From JAEMQF01 sp049297615 (lineage in GTDB: Bacteria; Pseudomonadota; Gammaproteobacteria; Burkholderiales; Burkholderiaceae_C), in the NCBI GenBank assembly GCA_049297615.1, contig JBAQUQ010000370.1:1-14257 (forward strand): a stretch of DNA of 14,257 nt. Reading direction: 5' to 3'. The notes beneath the pieces are model-generated. The model was not told the origin of the DNA. It saw only the letters and a program-made list of their open reading frames with translations, and searched no databases. The position numbers and the translations under genes were made by a program. This document shows positions 7,301 through 14,154 of the stretch, one piece after another. How positions within the stretch are numbered: position 1 is the stretch's first letter; each line of letters begins with the position of its first letter.

Positions 7301-10300
7301 AACCCCAGGGCGCGTTCGTAATCGGCGAGCGCCTTGCCGGTCAGGGAAGTCGGATGGCGCTTCACTTCCTCAGGCGTTCCGGTGCACACCACCGAACCGC
7401 CGGCTTCGCCGCCCTCGGGACCGAGGTCGATCAGCCAGTCGGCCGCGCGCACCACGTCGAGGTTGTGCTCGATCACGATGATGGAATGCCCGGCGTCGAG
7501 CAATTTGCGAAAGGCCCGCATCAACTTCGCGATGTCGTCGAAGTGCAGGCCCGTGGTGGGCTCGTCGAACATGAACAGGCGCCCGCGCCTGGCCACCGGC
7601 TGGCGGCTCGCGGAAGCGTTCTGCGCGGCTTCGGCGAGGAAGCCGGCAAGCTTCAGGCGCTGCGCCTCGCCGCCCGACAGGGTGGGCACCGGCTGGCCGA
7701 GCTTGACGTACTCCAGGCCCACGTCGACGATCGGTTGCAGCACGCGCTGCACTTCGCGGTCCTGGCGAAACAATTGCACCGCTTCGCTCACGGTCAGCTC
7801 GAGCACATCGGCCACCGAGAGGTCGCGAAACTGATCGTCGTCGGCGCGTCCGCCCATGCGCCGGTCGATCTTCACGTCGAGGATTTCGCTGCGGAAGCGC
7901 CGCCCGTCGCAGTCCGGACAGCGCAGGTAGACGTCGCTGAGGAACTGCATCTCGACATGTTCGAAACCCGAGCCGCCGCAGCTCGCGCAGCGGCCGTTGC
8001 CGGCGTTGAAGCTGAACATGCCGGGGCCATAACCGCGCTGCAGGGCGAGCGCAGATGCGGCAAACAGCTTGCGAATCTCGTCGAACGCGCCAACATAGCT
8101 CGCCGGATTGCTGCGCGCCGTCTTGCCGATCGGCGACTGGTCGACGAACACCGCGTCGCTCAGCCAATCGGCGCCGAGCAGGGCGTCGAATGCGCCGGGC
8201 GCTTCGGTGGCCTTGCCGAAGCGCCGCGCGAGCGCCGGGTAGAGCACGTCTTGCAGCAAGGTGCTCTTGCCCGAACCCGACACGCCCGTCACGCACACCA
8301 GGTGCTGCAGCGGAAACTCGACGTCGATGCCTTTCAGGTTGTGTTCGCGCGCGCCTTGCAGAATCAATTTCGGCGTCGCCGCGCTCACCAGGCGCTTGAT
8401 GCCCATCGTCACCGTCTTGCGTCCGCCGAGGTAGGCACCGGTCAAGGTGTCGGCGTCGCGGACGGCTGCGGGCGCGCCGTCGAAGACGATTCGCCCACCG
8501 CGCTCGCCGGGGCCCGGGCCCATGTCGATGAGCCGGTCGGCTGCCATCATCACCGCCGGGTCGTGTTCGACCACGACGAGGGTGTTGCCGGCGTCGCGCA
8601 GGCGCAGCATCGCTTCGACGATGCGGCGCATGTCGCGCGGGTGCAGGCCGATGCTGGGCTCGTCGAGCACGAACATGGTATTGACGAGCGAGGTGCCCAG
8701 GGCCGTGGTGAGGTTGATGCGCTGCACCTCGCCGCCGCTGAGCGTGCGGCTTTGCCGATCCAGGGTGAGATAGCCCAGGCCGACGTCGCATAAATATTTC
8801 AAGCGCGTCCGCACTTCGTCGAGCAGGAGTTTGAGCGCCTCGTCGAGCATCGTGCTCGGCAGGCTGAGCTTCGCAAAGAAGTTGCGGATGCGATGGATAG
8901 GCATCAGCATCAAATCGTGCAGGGTCAGGCCGGGCAGGGCTTCGAGTTGGGCGCGCGACCAGGGCACGCCCTGCGGCATGAAGCGTTGGTTCAGCGGCAG
9001 GACGTCGGTGTAGAGCCCGTCCCCGGCCTGGCGCGAGGACGCGTGAGAAGTGTTCGCCGTCACGGCGTGCGCGGGCACGCCGAGGCCCTGGGGCGAACAC
9101 CCCAGGCGCCACAGCAGGGCGTCCGTCTTCAGCCGCGCGCCACCGCACACGCCGCACGGTGTATAGCTGCGGTACTTGGACAGCAAGACGCGGATGTGCA
9201 TCTTGTAGGCCTTGCTCTCCAGGTACTCGAAAAAGCGTTTGATGCCGTACCACTGCTTGTTCCACTTGCCGGCCCACTGCGGCGAGCCACCGATCACCCA
9301 GTCGCGCTGCGCTTGCGTCAGCATCGCCCACGCCGTGTCGCGCGGAATGCCGGCCTCGCCGCCGTACTTGATGAGGTCGTCCTGGCACTCTTTCCACGCC
9401 GGTGTTTGCAAGGGCTTGATTGCGCCGGCACGAAGCGTCTTGCGTGTGTCGGGAATCACCAGGCCGTAGTCCACGCCGATCACTCGGCCGAAACCACGAC
9501 AGGTCTCGCACGCGCCGACCGCCGAGTTGAAGCTGAACAGCCCCGGCTGCGGCTCGGCGTAGCGCAGGTCGCTGTCGGGACAATGCAGTCCGGTGGAAAA
9601 CCGCCAGAGCTCGGGTTCGCCTTCTTCCTTGAGCGCGTAGACATTGACGCGCCCGCTGCCGCGCTTCAGCGCCGTCTCGATCGCCTCGATGGCGCGAATC
9701 TTCTCCGTGCCCTGGATGCGAAAGCGGTCGGCAACCACGTCGAGCACTTTGCGCGGCCCCGTCTTCGAGGCCACTTCGCGTTCGGCCTGGACACGCGTGA
9801 AACCGCTCGCGGCAAGCCATTGTTCGATGTCCTGGGCGCTCGTATCGGCGGGCAGTTCGACGGGGAAGGTCACGACGAGCCGCGGGTCGGCATTCCTGCT
9901 GGCCTCCAGAGGCTGCGCGTCGGTCCCCGAAGGGGGCGCAGCCTCGCCTCGGGGCGGCCCGGCGGCAAGGGCGGCGGTGCGCGCCATCAACTCGGCATAA
10001 ATCGTCTCCGGCGAGTCGTGCCGTACGCGCTGCGCGGTCTGCCTGTCGAACAGCTCGCCGGCGCGCGCGAACAGCAGTTTCAAGTGATCGTTCAGCTCGG
10101 TCATCGTGCCCACCGTGCTGCGCGAGCTGCGCACGGGATTGGTCTGGTCGATCGCGATCGCCGGCGGCACGCCGTCGACGCGATCGACCGCCGGCCGGTC
10201 CATTCGATCGAGGAACTGGCGCGCGTAGGCGCTGAAGGTCTCGACGTAGCGCCGCTGCCCTTCGGCGTACAGCGTGTCGAACACCAGGCTCGATTTTCCC

Positions 10301-10410
10301 GAGCCGCTGGGCCCGGTCACGACCGTCATCTCCCCGGTGCGGATGTCGAGGTCGAGGTTCTTCAGGTTGTGCTGACGCGCACCGCGGATGCGGATCACAC
10401 CGGTGGTCAC
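4345..10410 (-). CDS. uvrA: Double-length UvrA: two fused excinuclease ABC subunit A protomers
   Basis: 2021 residues, about twice a normal UvrA (roughly 940). UvrA is the damage-recognising ATPase of nucleotide excision repair and works as a dimer that loads UvrB. Half 1 is residues 1-1035 and half 2 about 1090-2021, joined by a linker. Walker A lysines are 39, 715, 1126 and 1678. LSGGE(A/V)QR signatures start at 557, 911, 1508 and 1872. Walker B Asp-Glu pairs are 583/584, 949/950, 1534/1535 and 1935/1936, and H-loop His residues are 616, 982, 1567 and 1968. UvrB-binding regions lie near 131-245 and 1209-1320. The C-terminal zinc modules (CxxC-19-CxxC) are intact in both halves (Cys808-834 and Cys1782-1808). 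The first zinc module is intact in half 2 (Cys1355, 1358, 1379, 1382), but half 1 has Ser280 for the second Cys. The halves are well diverged, so the fusion is old. The start is GTG at 10408-10410; an in-frame TAG upstream with no ATG between fixes it. Four repeat-like inserts are noted separately. Such doubles occur in betaproteobacteria alongside a standard uvrA, as I recall. Confidence 0.93.
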   Translation of the reverse strand: MTTGVIRIRGARQHNLKNLDLDIRTGEMTVVTGPSGSGKSSLVFDTLYAEGQRRYVETFSAYARQFLDRMDRPAVDRVDGVPPAIAIDQTNPVRSSRSTVGTMTELNDHLKLLFARAGELFDRQTAQRVRHDSPETIYAELMARTAALAAGPPRGEAAPPSGTDAQPLEASRNADPRLVVTFPVELPADTSAQDIEQWLAASGFTRVQAEREVASKTGPRKVLDVVADRFRIQGTEKIRAIEAIETALKRGSGRVNVYALKEEGEPELWRFSTGLHCPDSDLRYAEPQPGLFSFNSAVGACETCRGFGRVIGVDYGLVIPDTRKTLRAGAIKPLQTPAWKECQDDLIKYGGEAGIPRDTAWAMLTQAQRDWVIGGSPQWAGKWNKQWYGIKRFFEYLESKAYKMHIRVLLSKYRSYTPCGVCGGARLKTDALLWRLGCSPQGLGVPAHAVTANTSHASSRQAGDGLYTDVLPLNQRFMPQGVPWSRAQLEALPGLTLHDLMLMPIHRIRNFFAKLSLPSTMLDEALKLLLDEVRTRLKYLCDVGLGYLTLDRQSRTLSGGEVQRINLTTALGTSLVNTMFVLDEPSIGLHPRDMRRIVEAMLRLRDAGNTLVVVEHDPAVMMAADRLIDMGPGPGERGGRIVFDGAPAAVRDADTLTGAYLGGRKTVTMGIKRLVSAATPKLILQGAREHNLKGIDVEFPLQHLVCVTGVSGSGKSTLLQDVLYPALARRFGKATEAPGAFDALLGADWLSDAVFVDQSPIGKTARSNPASYVGAFDEIRKLFAASALALQRGYGPGMFSFNAGNGRCASCGGSGFEHVEMQFLSDVYLRCPDCDGRRFRSEILDVKIDRRMGGRADDDQFRDLSVADVLELTVSEAVQLFRQDREVQRVLQPIVDVGLEYVKLGQPVPTLSGGEAQRLKLAGFLAEAAQNASASRQPVARRGRLFMFDEPTTGLHFDDIAKLMRAFRKLLDAGHSIIVIEHNLDVVRAADWLIDLGPEGGEAGGSVVCTGTPEEVKRHPTSLTGKALADYERALGFDGHEVHERPILPGQLSSLRAPGSSVLGTGWIPAFAETTADKQAEVSRIQGSADNSIRIVNAREHNLRSLSVDIPRGKFSVITGVSGSGKSTLAFDILFNEGQRRYLESLNAYARSIVQPAGRPEVDAVYGIPPTVAIEQRLSRGGRKSTVATTTEVWHFLRLLYVKLGLQHCTKDGAPVKPQSAESIAAQLLRDHRGEHVGLLAPLVVNRKGLYTDLARWAKTRGYTHLRVDGEFVAVSPWPRLDRFKEHTLELPVGDLVVSAAREAELRALLARALELGKGVMHLLAPLDGLAHAMDEKSSALHIGKVKVFSTKRACPSCGTSYPELDPRMFSYNSKHGWCGTCVGTGLALTREQRKAYDDSKRDDDKGREQSFPSEETEVEGVLDRACPDCAGTRLNPVSRRVSFEGHSIAAVAQWSVADTRAWAASLKLFGRDADIARDVVSEIISRLEFLEEVGLGYLTLDRAAPTLSGGEAQRIRLAAQLGSNLQGVCYVLDEPTIGLHPRDNQILLKALHTLSVKGNTLVVVEHDEDTIRRADHIIDIGPGAGKRGGSLVAQGSVAAVSAQADSATGRFLARPLLHPLQARREVAPIHAATLRRESASNPLLTVHAAALHNLQSISVDIPLRRLVAITGVSGSGKSTLARDVLLANLQFINSRGGQPNWAGCSHIDGWGFIDRVLEVDQTPIGKTPRSCPATYIGFWDTIRKLFAETLEARARGYAPARFSFNSGGAGDAGHRAGAGRCAACEGQGVRTIAMSFLPDVKVPCDVCHGERFNAETLAVSWRGKSIGDVLKMEIDEAVEFFASMKNIAHPLQLLKDVGLGYLTLGQPSPTLSGGEAQRIKLVTELTKVRDEFPLPPSAFGASPPEGGAALLGSGPALRPAKRGNKAPHTLYVLDEPTVGLHMADVEKLIRVLHRLVDAGHSVVVIEHDLDVIAEADWVIDLGPEGGVRGGAVVASGAPEALVRCAASHTGAALRAVLART
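4627..4734 (-). repeat. In-frame GC-rich palindromic insert in fourth ATPase of UvrA
   Basis: It encodes residues 1893-1928 (FPLPPSAFGASPPEGG, then AALLGSGPALRPAKRGNK), placed between the signature helix and Walker B, where UvrA proteins normally have no such stretch. The DNA holds CCCCCC-TC-GGGGGG (4688-4701) and GCGCC-AAA-GGCGC (4707-4717). The minus-strand core CCCCGAGGGGGGCGCGGCC-like sequence matches the repeat at 9925-9944. Confidence 0.6.
7187..7256. repeat. Dispersed palindromic repeat forming the linker between UvrA halves
   Basis: GCCGGGATCCA (7202-7212) and TGGATCCCGGC (7230-7240) are perfect 11-bp inverted repeats with a 17-base spacer. The left side also has a small CGGC-GAAT-GCCG hairpin (7194-7205), and the right arm runs to GATGAC. 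This layout matches the common proteobacterial repeat whose translation reads like WIPAFAGMT; here the protein reads GWIPAFAETT (residues 1066-1075). The right half is partly degraded. Confidence 0.7.
9016..9106. repeat. Hairpin-rich in-frame insert in half 1 of UvrA
   Basis: Three adjacent hairpins lie here: a CGCCGT/ACGGCG palindrome (9055-9067), GGCGTGC-gcgg-GCACGCC (9064-9081) and CCTGGGG-cgaaca-CCCCAGG (9087-9106). They encode residues from about 436 to 465 (GCSPQGLGVPAHAVTANTSH and following), a low-complexity stretch after CGVCGGARLKTDALLWRL that UvrA does not need. The origin as repeat DNA is inferred from the stacked hairpins. Confidence 0.4.
9898..9963 (-). repeat. In-frame GC-rich palindromic insert in UvrB-binding region of half 1
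   Basis: GAGGCTGCGC (9909-9918) and GCGCAGCCTC (9936-9945) are perfect 10-bp inverted repeats enclosing CCCC-GAA-GGGG (9925-9935). They encode residues 150-171 (AGPPRGEAAPPSGTDAQPLE and following), just before DPRLVVTFPV of the UvrB-binding region. The reading frame is kept. Confidence 0.6.
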
Positions 10411-10440
10411 GGGAAGGGCCTTTTGTCGAGCGAACCGAAC

Positions 10441-10446
10441 ATTCTA
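10441..10446 (-). promoter_or_regulatory. uvrA: Possible -10 element for uvrA
   Basis: TAGAAT on the minus strand, one mismatch from TATAAT, 31 bp before the GTG start. The -35 position at 17-bp spacing is poor (3 of 6). This is a weak candidate, listed because it lies between the upstream terminator and the gene. Confidence 0.25.
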
Positions 10447-10513
10447 GGAGCCTGCCGGACTCCTGGAGACAGAGATGCTGCAGCCGGTGCGGGTGCTGCG
10501 GTCCGACCCTGCC

Positions 10514-10542
10514 AAAAAAAGGGCCCCGCCGAAGCGGGGCCT
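10514..10542 (-). terminator. Rho-independent terminator of the repeat-protein gene
   Basis: On the minus strand, a perfect 8-bp stem GGCCCCGC/GCGGGGCC with a TTCG tetraloop is followed by seven T residues (the A-run 10514-10520 on the plus strand). It lies 34 bp past the stop at 10576, so it ends transcription of that gene and isolates uvrA. Confidence 0.9.
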
Positions 10543-10575
10543 TGCATCGTCGTACCTGACGCGGAGGACTTGCGC

Positions 10576-12657
10576 TCAGGGGATTGCCAGGTCCAGCGTA
10601 TTGGAAGCATTGGCGTTCACGACGACGCCGTTCGCCCCGGCCCACAAGCCCGCAGAGCTCAAGGTGGCTCCGCACGCGGCGGCGGTTCCGGGAACGAAGG
10701 CGCAAACGCGGTCGTAGCTGGCCGCTGGAACGCTGATCGTGTAGCTGCCGTCGCGCTGCGTGCGCGTGGTGATAAAGCGGAAGTTGCCATTGGTACCGCC
10801 GAAACGCACCTGGACTGCGATATTGCCGGTCGGCGTGGCGCCGAGCGTGACCGTGCCTTTCAGCTCGCCGCCCGTGGGCAGTGCAACCGTTGCGGGCGTG
10901 GTCAAGGATGCCGTCGCTCCGTTGCTGAAGGCCACCGCCAGGCCGCCGGCCAACTGCTTGCCGGTCGGCGCAGCGCTGCCGTCGTGGATCGCCGAGCCGG
11001 TCGTGGTCGAGCCGTTGTCCACTCTGTACTCGATCAGGTAGTTGCCGGTCGGGGCATAGACGGTGACGCTGCCGTCACCATTGCTGATCTCGAAGGATTG
11101 CAGGTCGCGGTTGCCGCTGAGCGTCTCGAACAGCCTGACCTTGACCTGGGGCATGGGATTGCCGGCCGAGTCGAGAATCACGGCCGTCGCGCTGCCCACC
11201 GGTGTCGTGAAGTTCACGGCACCCGGGTTGTTGTTGCTGCTGAAGGCCACGACCGTCGGATTCGCAAACTGGCCGCGCGTGCGCACCGTGTAGGCACCGG
11301 GCCTGACCCAGAGCCGGTACTTGCCTGCCTTGCTGCTGCGTTCGGCTTCGACGAATTGATCGGTCGAATCGTAGAAGCGCACCGAGATTCCGCCCACCGG
11401 GTTGGTGCCGTCGGTGACATTGCCGCGCACGACGCCGCCCTCGTCGAGATCGAAGTTCGCCGTCGTCGTGCTGCCCGCCGCGAGCACCATCGGTGTCCCC
11501 GCGCTCGCGTTCGCGCCCCCGCCCGCCGTCGTCGTGCCGCCCGAGGCCGCACCGTTGTACAGACCTCCGGCATAGGGCAGGCGCGTGCGGTTGCGCGTGC
11601 CCACCGTGTAAGTGCCGGGGCGCAGGTTCACGCGATAGCTTCCGTCGAGCTGCGCACGCCGTCCGATGACGGGCTGATCGGAGAGGAAATCGCGCAACAA
11701 GACGTGCACGCCGGGCAGTGGCGAAGCCGTGCCGCTGGCGACGATCGTGCCCTCGATGCGGGCGCCGGCCTCGAGTTTGAAGTTGGCGGTCACGGCGCCC
11801 GCGCCGACGGTGATCCTGCCGGCGCTGAACATGTTCGCCGCGCCGCAGTCGGGACCGCCCACGCTGTCGTTGCAGGTCCACCATTCGCTCGCGGCCATGC
11901 TCGCCGCGGTGAAGTTCAGGGCCCCGACGATGTAGTCGCCCGCGCTCAGATTCAAGGTGAACTGGCCGTTCGCATTGCTACGAGTCTCGGCGCGCCTGAC
12001 CCATTGATTGAAATCGCGCGCGACGACCTTGACATTGGCCAGCGCTGCACCGCTGGCGTCGGTGACGGTCCCGGTGACCGAGCCCGCGGCGACGAGGTTG
12101 CTCAGCGCATAAGCCGCCTCTTCATCGCTTTGCGCCTCGGCCTTCAGTGCGGCGACGAGCGCGGCGGTTGTCGTCAAGCCCGCCGCATCGATATCCGCGG
12201 ATTGCGCAACGATGCCGTCGAGCACCTGTTCGAGCTGGGCGCGTTGCAGGTCCCGCGGATTGCCGCTGACGGCCTGGAGCTGGGTCACGACGAGTGCCGT
12301 CGTGGCACTGCTGGCCGGATCGACGTCCTGCGCAGTGAGGTCGGTCAGCATCCGGTCCAGCGCATTCGTGCCGACCGCGCGGATGACGTACTGCGCCCCC
12401 GCCGTGAAGCCGGCCGGTGCGTTCAGGGTGAACGATCCGTCGGCACCGGTGATTGCGCTGGCGATGTCGGCGCCGACCTGATTGCCATTGCCGTCGATTT
12501 CGATGAGCTTGACCGTCGCGCCGACAACAGCGGAAGTTCCGGGCAGGGCGGCCACCGCGTCGGCGCCGAAGATCTTGGCGAAGAAGCGCATGAATCCACC
12601 CGTTGCGTTGAACGCCAGTGCGCCGCCGGGTGCCGACAGCGTTCCGCTGACAGGCAC
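10576..12657 (-). CDS. Carboxypeptidase-regulatory-like repeat protein, probably exported
   Basis: 693 residues, made of about six beta-sandwich units of the carboxypeptidase-regulatory-like (transthyretin-like) type. They lie near residues 45-95, 190-240, 300-360, 410-465, 480-540 and 595-650, each with a G-x-V-x-D/G start and a DGSY(T/R)(V/I)-x-x-PAG(T/S)Y end (for example DGSYRVNLRPGTYTVGT and DGSYTISVPAASYDRVC). Residues 95-185 form an Ala-rich helical segment. Such proteins are usually secreted or surface lipoproteins with structural or binding roles; no catalytic site is seen. The only in-frame start after the upstream TGA is GTG at 12655-12657. Codons upstream of it in frame (AAAKDKPVLPAATPPAAATV) look like a mature N-terminal Pro/Ala spacer, yet no signal peptide is present in any frame. 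The 5' end is therefore probably missing or frame-damaged. A strong terminator follows. Confidence 0.75.
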   Translation of the reverse strand: MPVSGTLSAPGGALAFNATGGFMRFFAKIFGADAVAALPGTSAVVGATVKLIEIDGNGNQVGADIASAITGADGSFTLNAPAGFTAGAQYVIRAVGTNALDRMLTDLTAQDVDPASSATTALVVTQLQAVSGNPRDLQRAQLEQVLDGIVAQSADIDAAGLTTTAALVAALKAEAQSDEEAAYALSNLVAAGSVTGTVTDASGAALANVKVVARDFNQWVRRAETRSNANGQFTLNLSAGDYIVGALNFTAASMAASEWWTCNDSVGGPDCGAANMFSAGRITVGAGAVTANFKLEAGARIEGTIVASGTASPLPGVHVLLRDFLSDQPVIGRRAQLDGSYRVNLRPGTYTVGTRNRTRLPYAGGLYNGAASGGTTTAGGGANASAGTPMVLAAGSTTTANFDLDEGGVVRGNVTDGTNPVGGISVRFYDSTDQFVEAERSSKAGKYRLWVRPGAYTVRTRGQFANPTVVAFSSNNNPGAVNFTTPVGSATAVILDSAGNPMPQVKVRLFETLSGNRDLQSFEISNGDGSVTVYAPTGNYLIEYRVDNGSTTTGSAIHDGSAAPTGKQLAGGLAVAFSNGATASLTTPATVALPTGGELKGTVTLGATPTGNIAVQVRFGGTNGNFRFITTRTQRDGSYTISVPAASYDRVCAFVPGTAAACGATLSSAGLWAGANGVVVNANASNTLDLAIP

Positions 12658-12879
12658 GGTCGCTGCCGCAGGCGGTGTCGCTGCGGGAAGTACCGGTTTG
12701 TCTTTCGCTGCGGCGGGCCAAATCCGAGGGGCCGACGCTAGCCGAACATCGCGCGGTGCGCAGCGCTTGCGATGCTGAACTCGTGCAGCGCCGAGGAATG
12801 CTCACGAATCGCGTTTCATGGCGACGCGCAATTTTTCACGACCTTCGATGCGCGCCGCGCATGCGCAATTCACCGCACA
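12658..12879. other. Intergenic stretch with no recognisable gene
   Basis: 222 bp between two minus-strand genes. The expected signal-peptide coding part of the downstream gene (10576-12657) is not found here. The region contains a short ATG-AAA-CGC start-like sequence (near 12818) that hits a stop after five codons, and Ala/Pro-type codons next to 12657. It is possibly a degraded 5' end. Confidence 0.4.
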
Positions 12880-14154
12880 TCAGCGAGCGCGCAACAACTC
12901 CGGCACACGCAGCAAGATCATTTCATTGGCTTCAGGCTGGCCGAACTCGCGGCCGGCCGACCACGTCAGGTTGTTGTCGTTGAGCACGACGATATGGTCT
13001 GCGTCGACGACGTCCAAGCCCTCGATGGTCCACAGCGGAAAGCTGAACTTGCCGTTGCGCGCGCCGATGCGCGCCACTGCCTTGGGGTCGGCGATGTCGA
13101 GCAGGTCGATGTAGCCGATCTTGCGCACGAAGCCCTTCGCGTCGGGCTTGCTCAGGTCGATCTTGTAGATCCGCTTGAAGAGCGCCGGCCGGTTATAGCA
13201 ATCGGGCCGTGGTGGGCCTTGGCACGCCTGGGTCAGGTCGCCCTCGCGGTTGTCGCGTTCGATGACCAGGCCCGTGGCGCTGTCGATCAATTTGAAGGCA
13301 CCGACGTGGTTGCCGGCAGTTTCGAGCGCGTAGCGGAAATGCTTGCCGGTGTAGGCGCCTTGCTGCACGTCGAATTCGAGGATGCGCAAGGTCTTTTCCT
13401 CGACGTGGCGCTGCTTCCAGGCCTGGGTCGGCGGCAGCCACAGCGGGCCTTCGAACATGGGGTACAAGTAGCGCCCGTCGGGTGACGCGCCCAGGCCCTC
13501 GAAGCCGCGGGAACGCTGAACCGTCGTGGCAAACGGGCCCGGTCTGGGAGGCGTGTAGACGCGGAAGTGATCGGGCGAACGCAGCACCACACCGTCGACG
13601 AGCGTTTCGAAGAAGCCGGTCACCTTGCCGCTGAAATCGGTGCGCACCAGGTACGGGCCGTACTCGTCGCCGAGCCAGATCGACTCGCCGATGACCTGAA
13701 TCGACTCGAAGTCGAAATCGGCGCCGGTCAGGTAGCGCTTGAGCGTGGCCGCGTTCTCCACGTTGAAAGGCACCACGCCGTCGGGGTCATGCAGGAAGAC
13801 GGTGCGCAGCACCTCGAGTTGCCCTGTCGCCCACACCGGCCGCACATGATGGATCATGGTCATCACGTCCGGGGAATTGGCCTTGCTGCCGAAACCGCCG
13901 TCCGAAACCACCCATGCCGTGCCGTCGGGTCGCCACCTGATTCCCGAGAAACCCTGGATCGGCTGGCCCTGGAACGGTGCGTCCATGCCGGTCGGACGCG
14001 GCGCCTTGGGGTCGGACAAGGCGGCGATGCCCGGGATGCTGCCCAGGACATCACGGCGCCGGCCGTCGGAGTGCCGAAAGCGCCCCGAGATCGCCAGATT
14101 CGGCGGCGCATCGGCCGGCGGCTTGATGAAGCTAGTGTTTAATTGCACAAACAA
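12880..14154 (-). CDS. Esterase-like/phytase-family protein, 5' end truncated by IS
   Basis: 424 residues as open frame, matching the 'esterase-like activity of phytase' family (PF13449-like), a beta-propeller fold of exported proteins. Typical blocks are GFSGIRWRPDGTAWVVSDGG (about 69-88), DFESIQVIGESIWLGDEYGP (about 148-167), RGFEGLGASPDGRYLYPMFE (about 215-234), NREGDLTQAC and WTIEGLDVVDADHIVVLNDN with NEMILLRVP at the end. No true start is present. The frame only starts at a TTG (14152-14154), and its first residues (MFVQLNT) come from the AT-rich IS end that begins near 14133. Native coding seems to begin at SFIKPPADAPP. The signal peptide expected for this family is gone, so the product would be cytoplasmic or not made. 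It is probably a pseudogene, though the rest of the frame is undamaged, which suggests the insertion is recent. Confidence 0.8.
   Translation of the reverse strand: MFVQLNTSFIKPPADAPPNLAISGRFRHSDGRRRDVLGSIPGIAALSDPKAPRPTGMDAPFQGQPIQGFSGIRWRPDGTAWVVSDGGFGSKANSPDVMTMIHHVRPVWATGQLEVLRTVFLHDPDGVVPFNVENAATLKRYLTGADFDFESIQVIGESIWLGDEYGPYLVRTDFSGKVTGFFETLVDGVVLRSPDHFRVYTPPRPGPFATTVQRSRGFEGLGASPDGRYLYPMFEGPLWLPPTQAWKQRHVEEKTLRILEFDVQQGAYTGKHFRYALETAGNHVGAFKLIDSATGLVIERDNREGDLTQACQGPPRPDCYNRPALFKRIYKIDLSKPDAKGFVRKIGYIDLLDIADPKAVARIGARNGKFSFPLWTIEGLDVVDADHIVVLNDNNLTWSAGREFGQPEANEMILLRVPELLRAR

Larger units (their letters stand above)
10411..10575. other. Intergenic region between uvrA and the repeat-protein gene
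   Basis: 165 bp holding the intrinsic terminator of the upstream gene and the presumed uvrA promoter. No LexA-type CTGT-N8-ACAG site is visible, so SOS control of this uvrA is not supported by the sequence. Confidence 0.6.

Noticed and set aside
4384..8793. Other long plus-strand open frames (4384-6396, 7282-8793) antisense to uvrA
   Set aside because: Same codon-bias effect; no ribosome sites or motifs, and fully covered by the conserved UvrA reading frame.
9016..9106. CRISPR-like array
   Set aside because: The hairpins differ from each other, with no repeated unit or regular spacers.
10411..10560. LexA/SOS box upstream of uvrA
   Set aside because: No CTGT-N8-ACAG arrangement found on reading the region; only a lone ACAG.
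7370..10705. Long second minus-strand frame overlapping uvrA in another phase
   Set aside because: Arg/Pro-rich shadow translation without motifs; the UvrA frame holds all conserved residues.
8893..12741. Very long open frame on the plus strand opposite uvrA and the repeat-protein gene
   Set aside because: It is antisense to two genes with clear domains, spans their intergenic terminator, has an Arg/Gly/Ala/His-rich composition and shows no recognisable domain. Such frames are a by-product of high GC.
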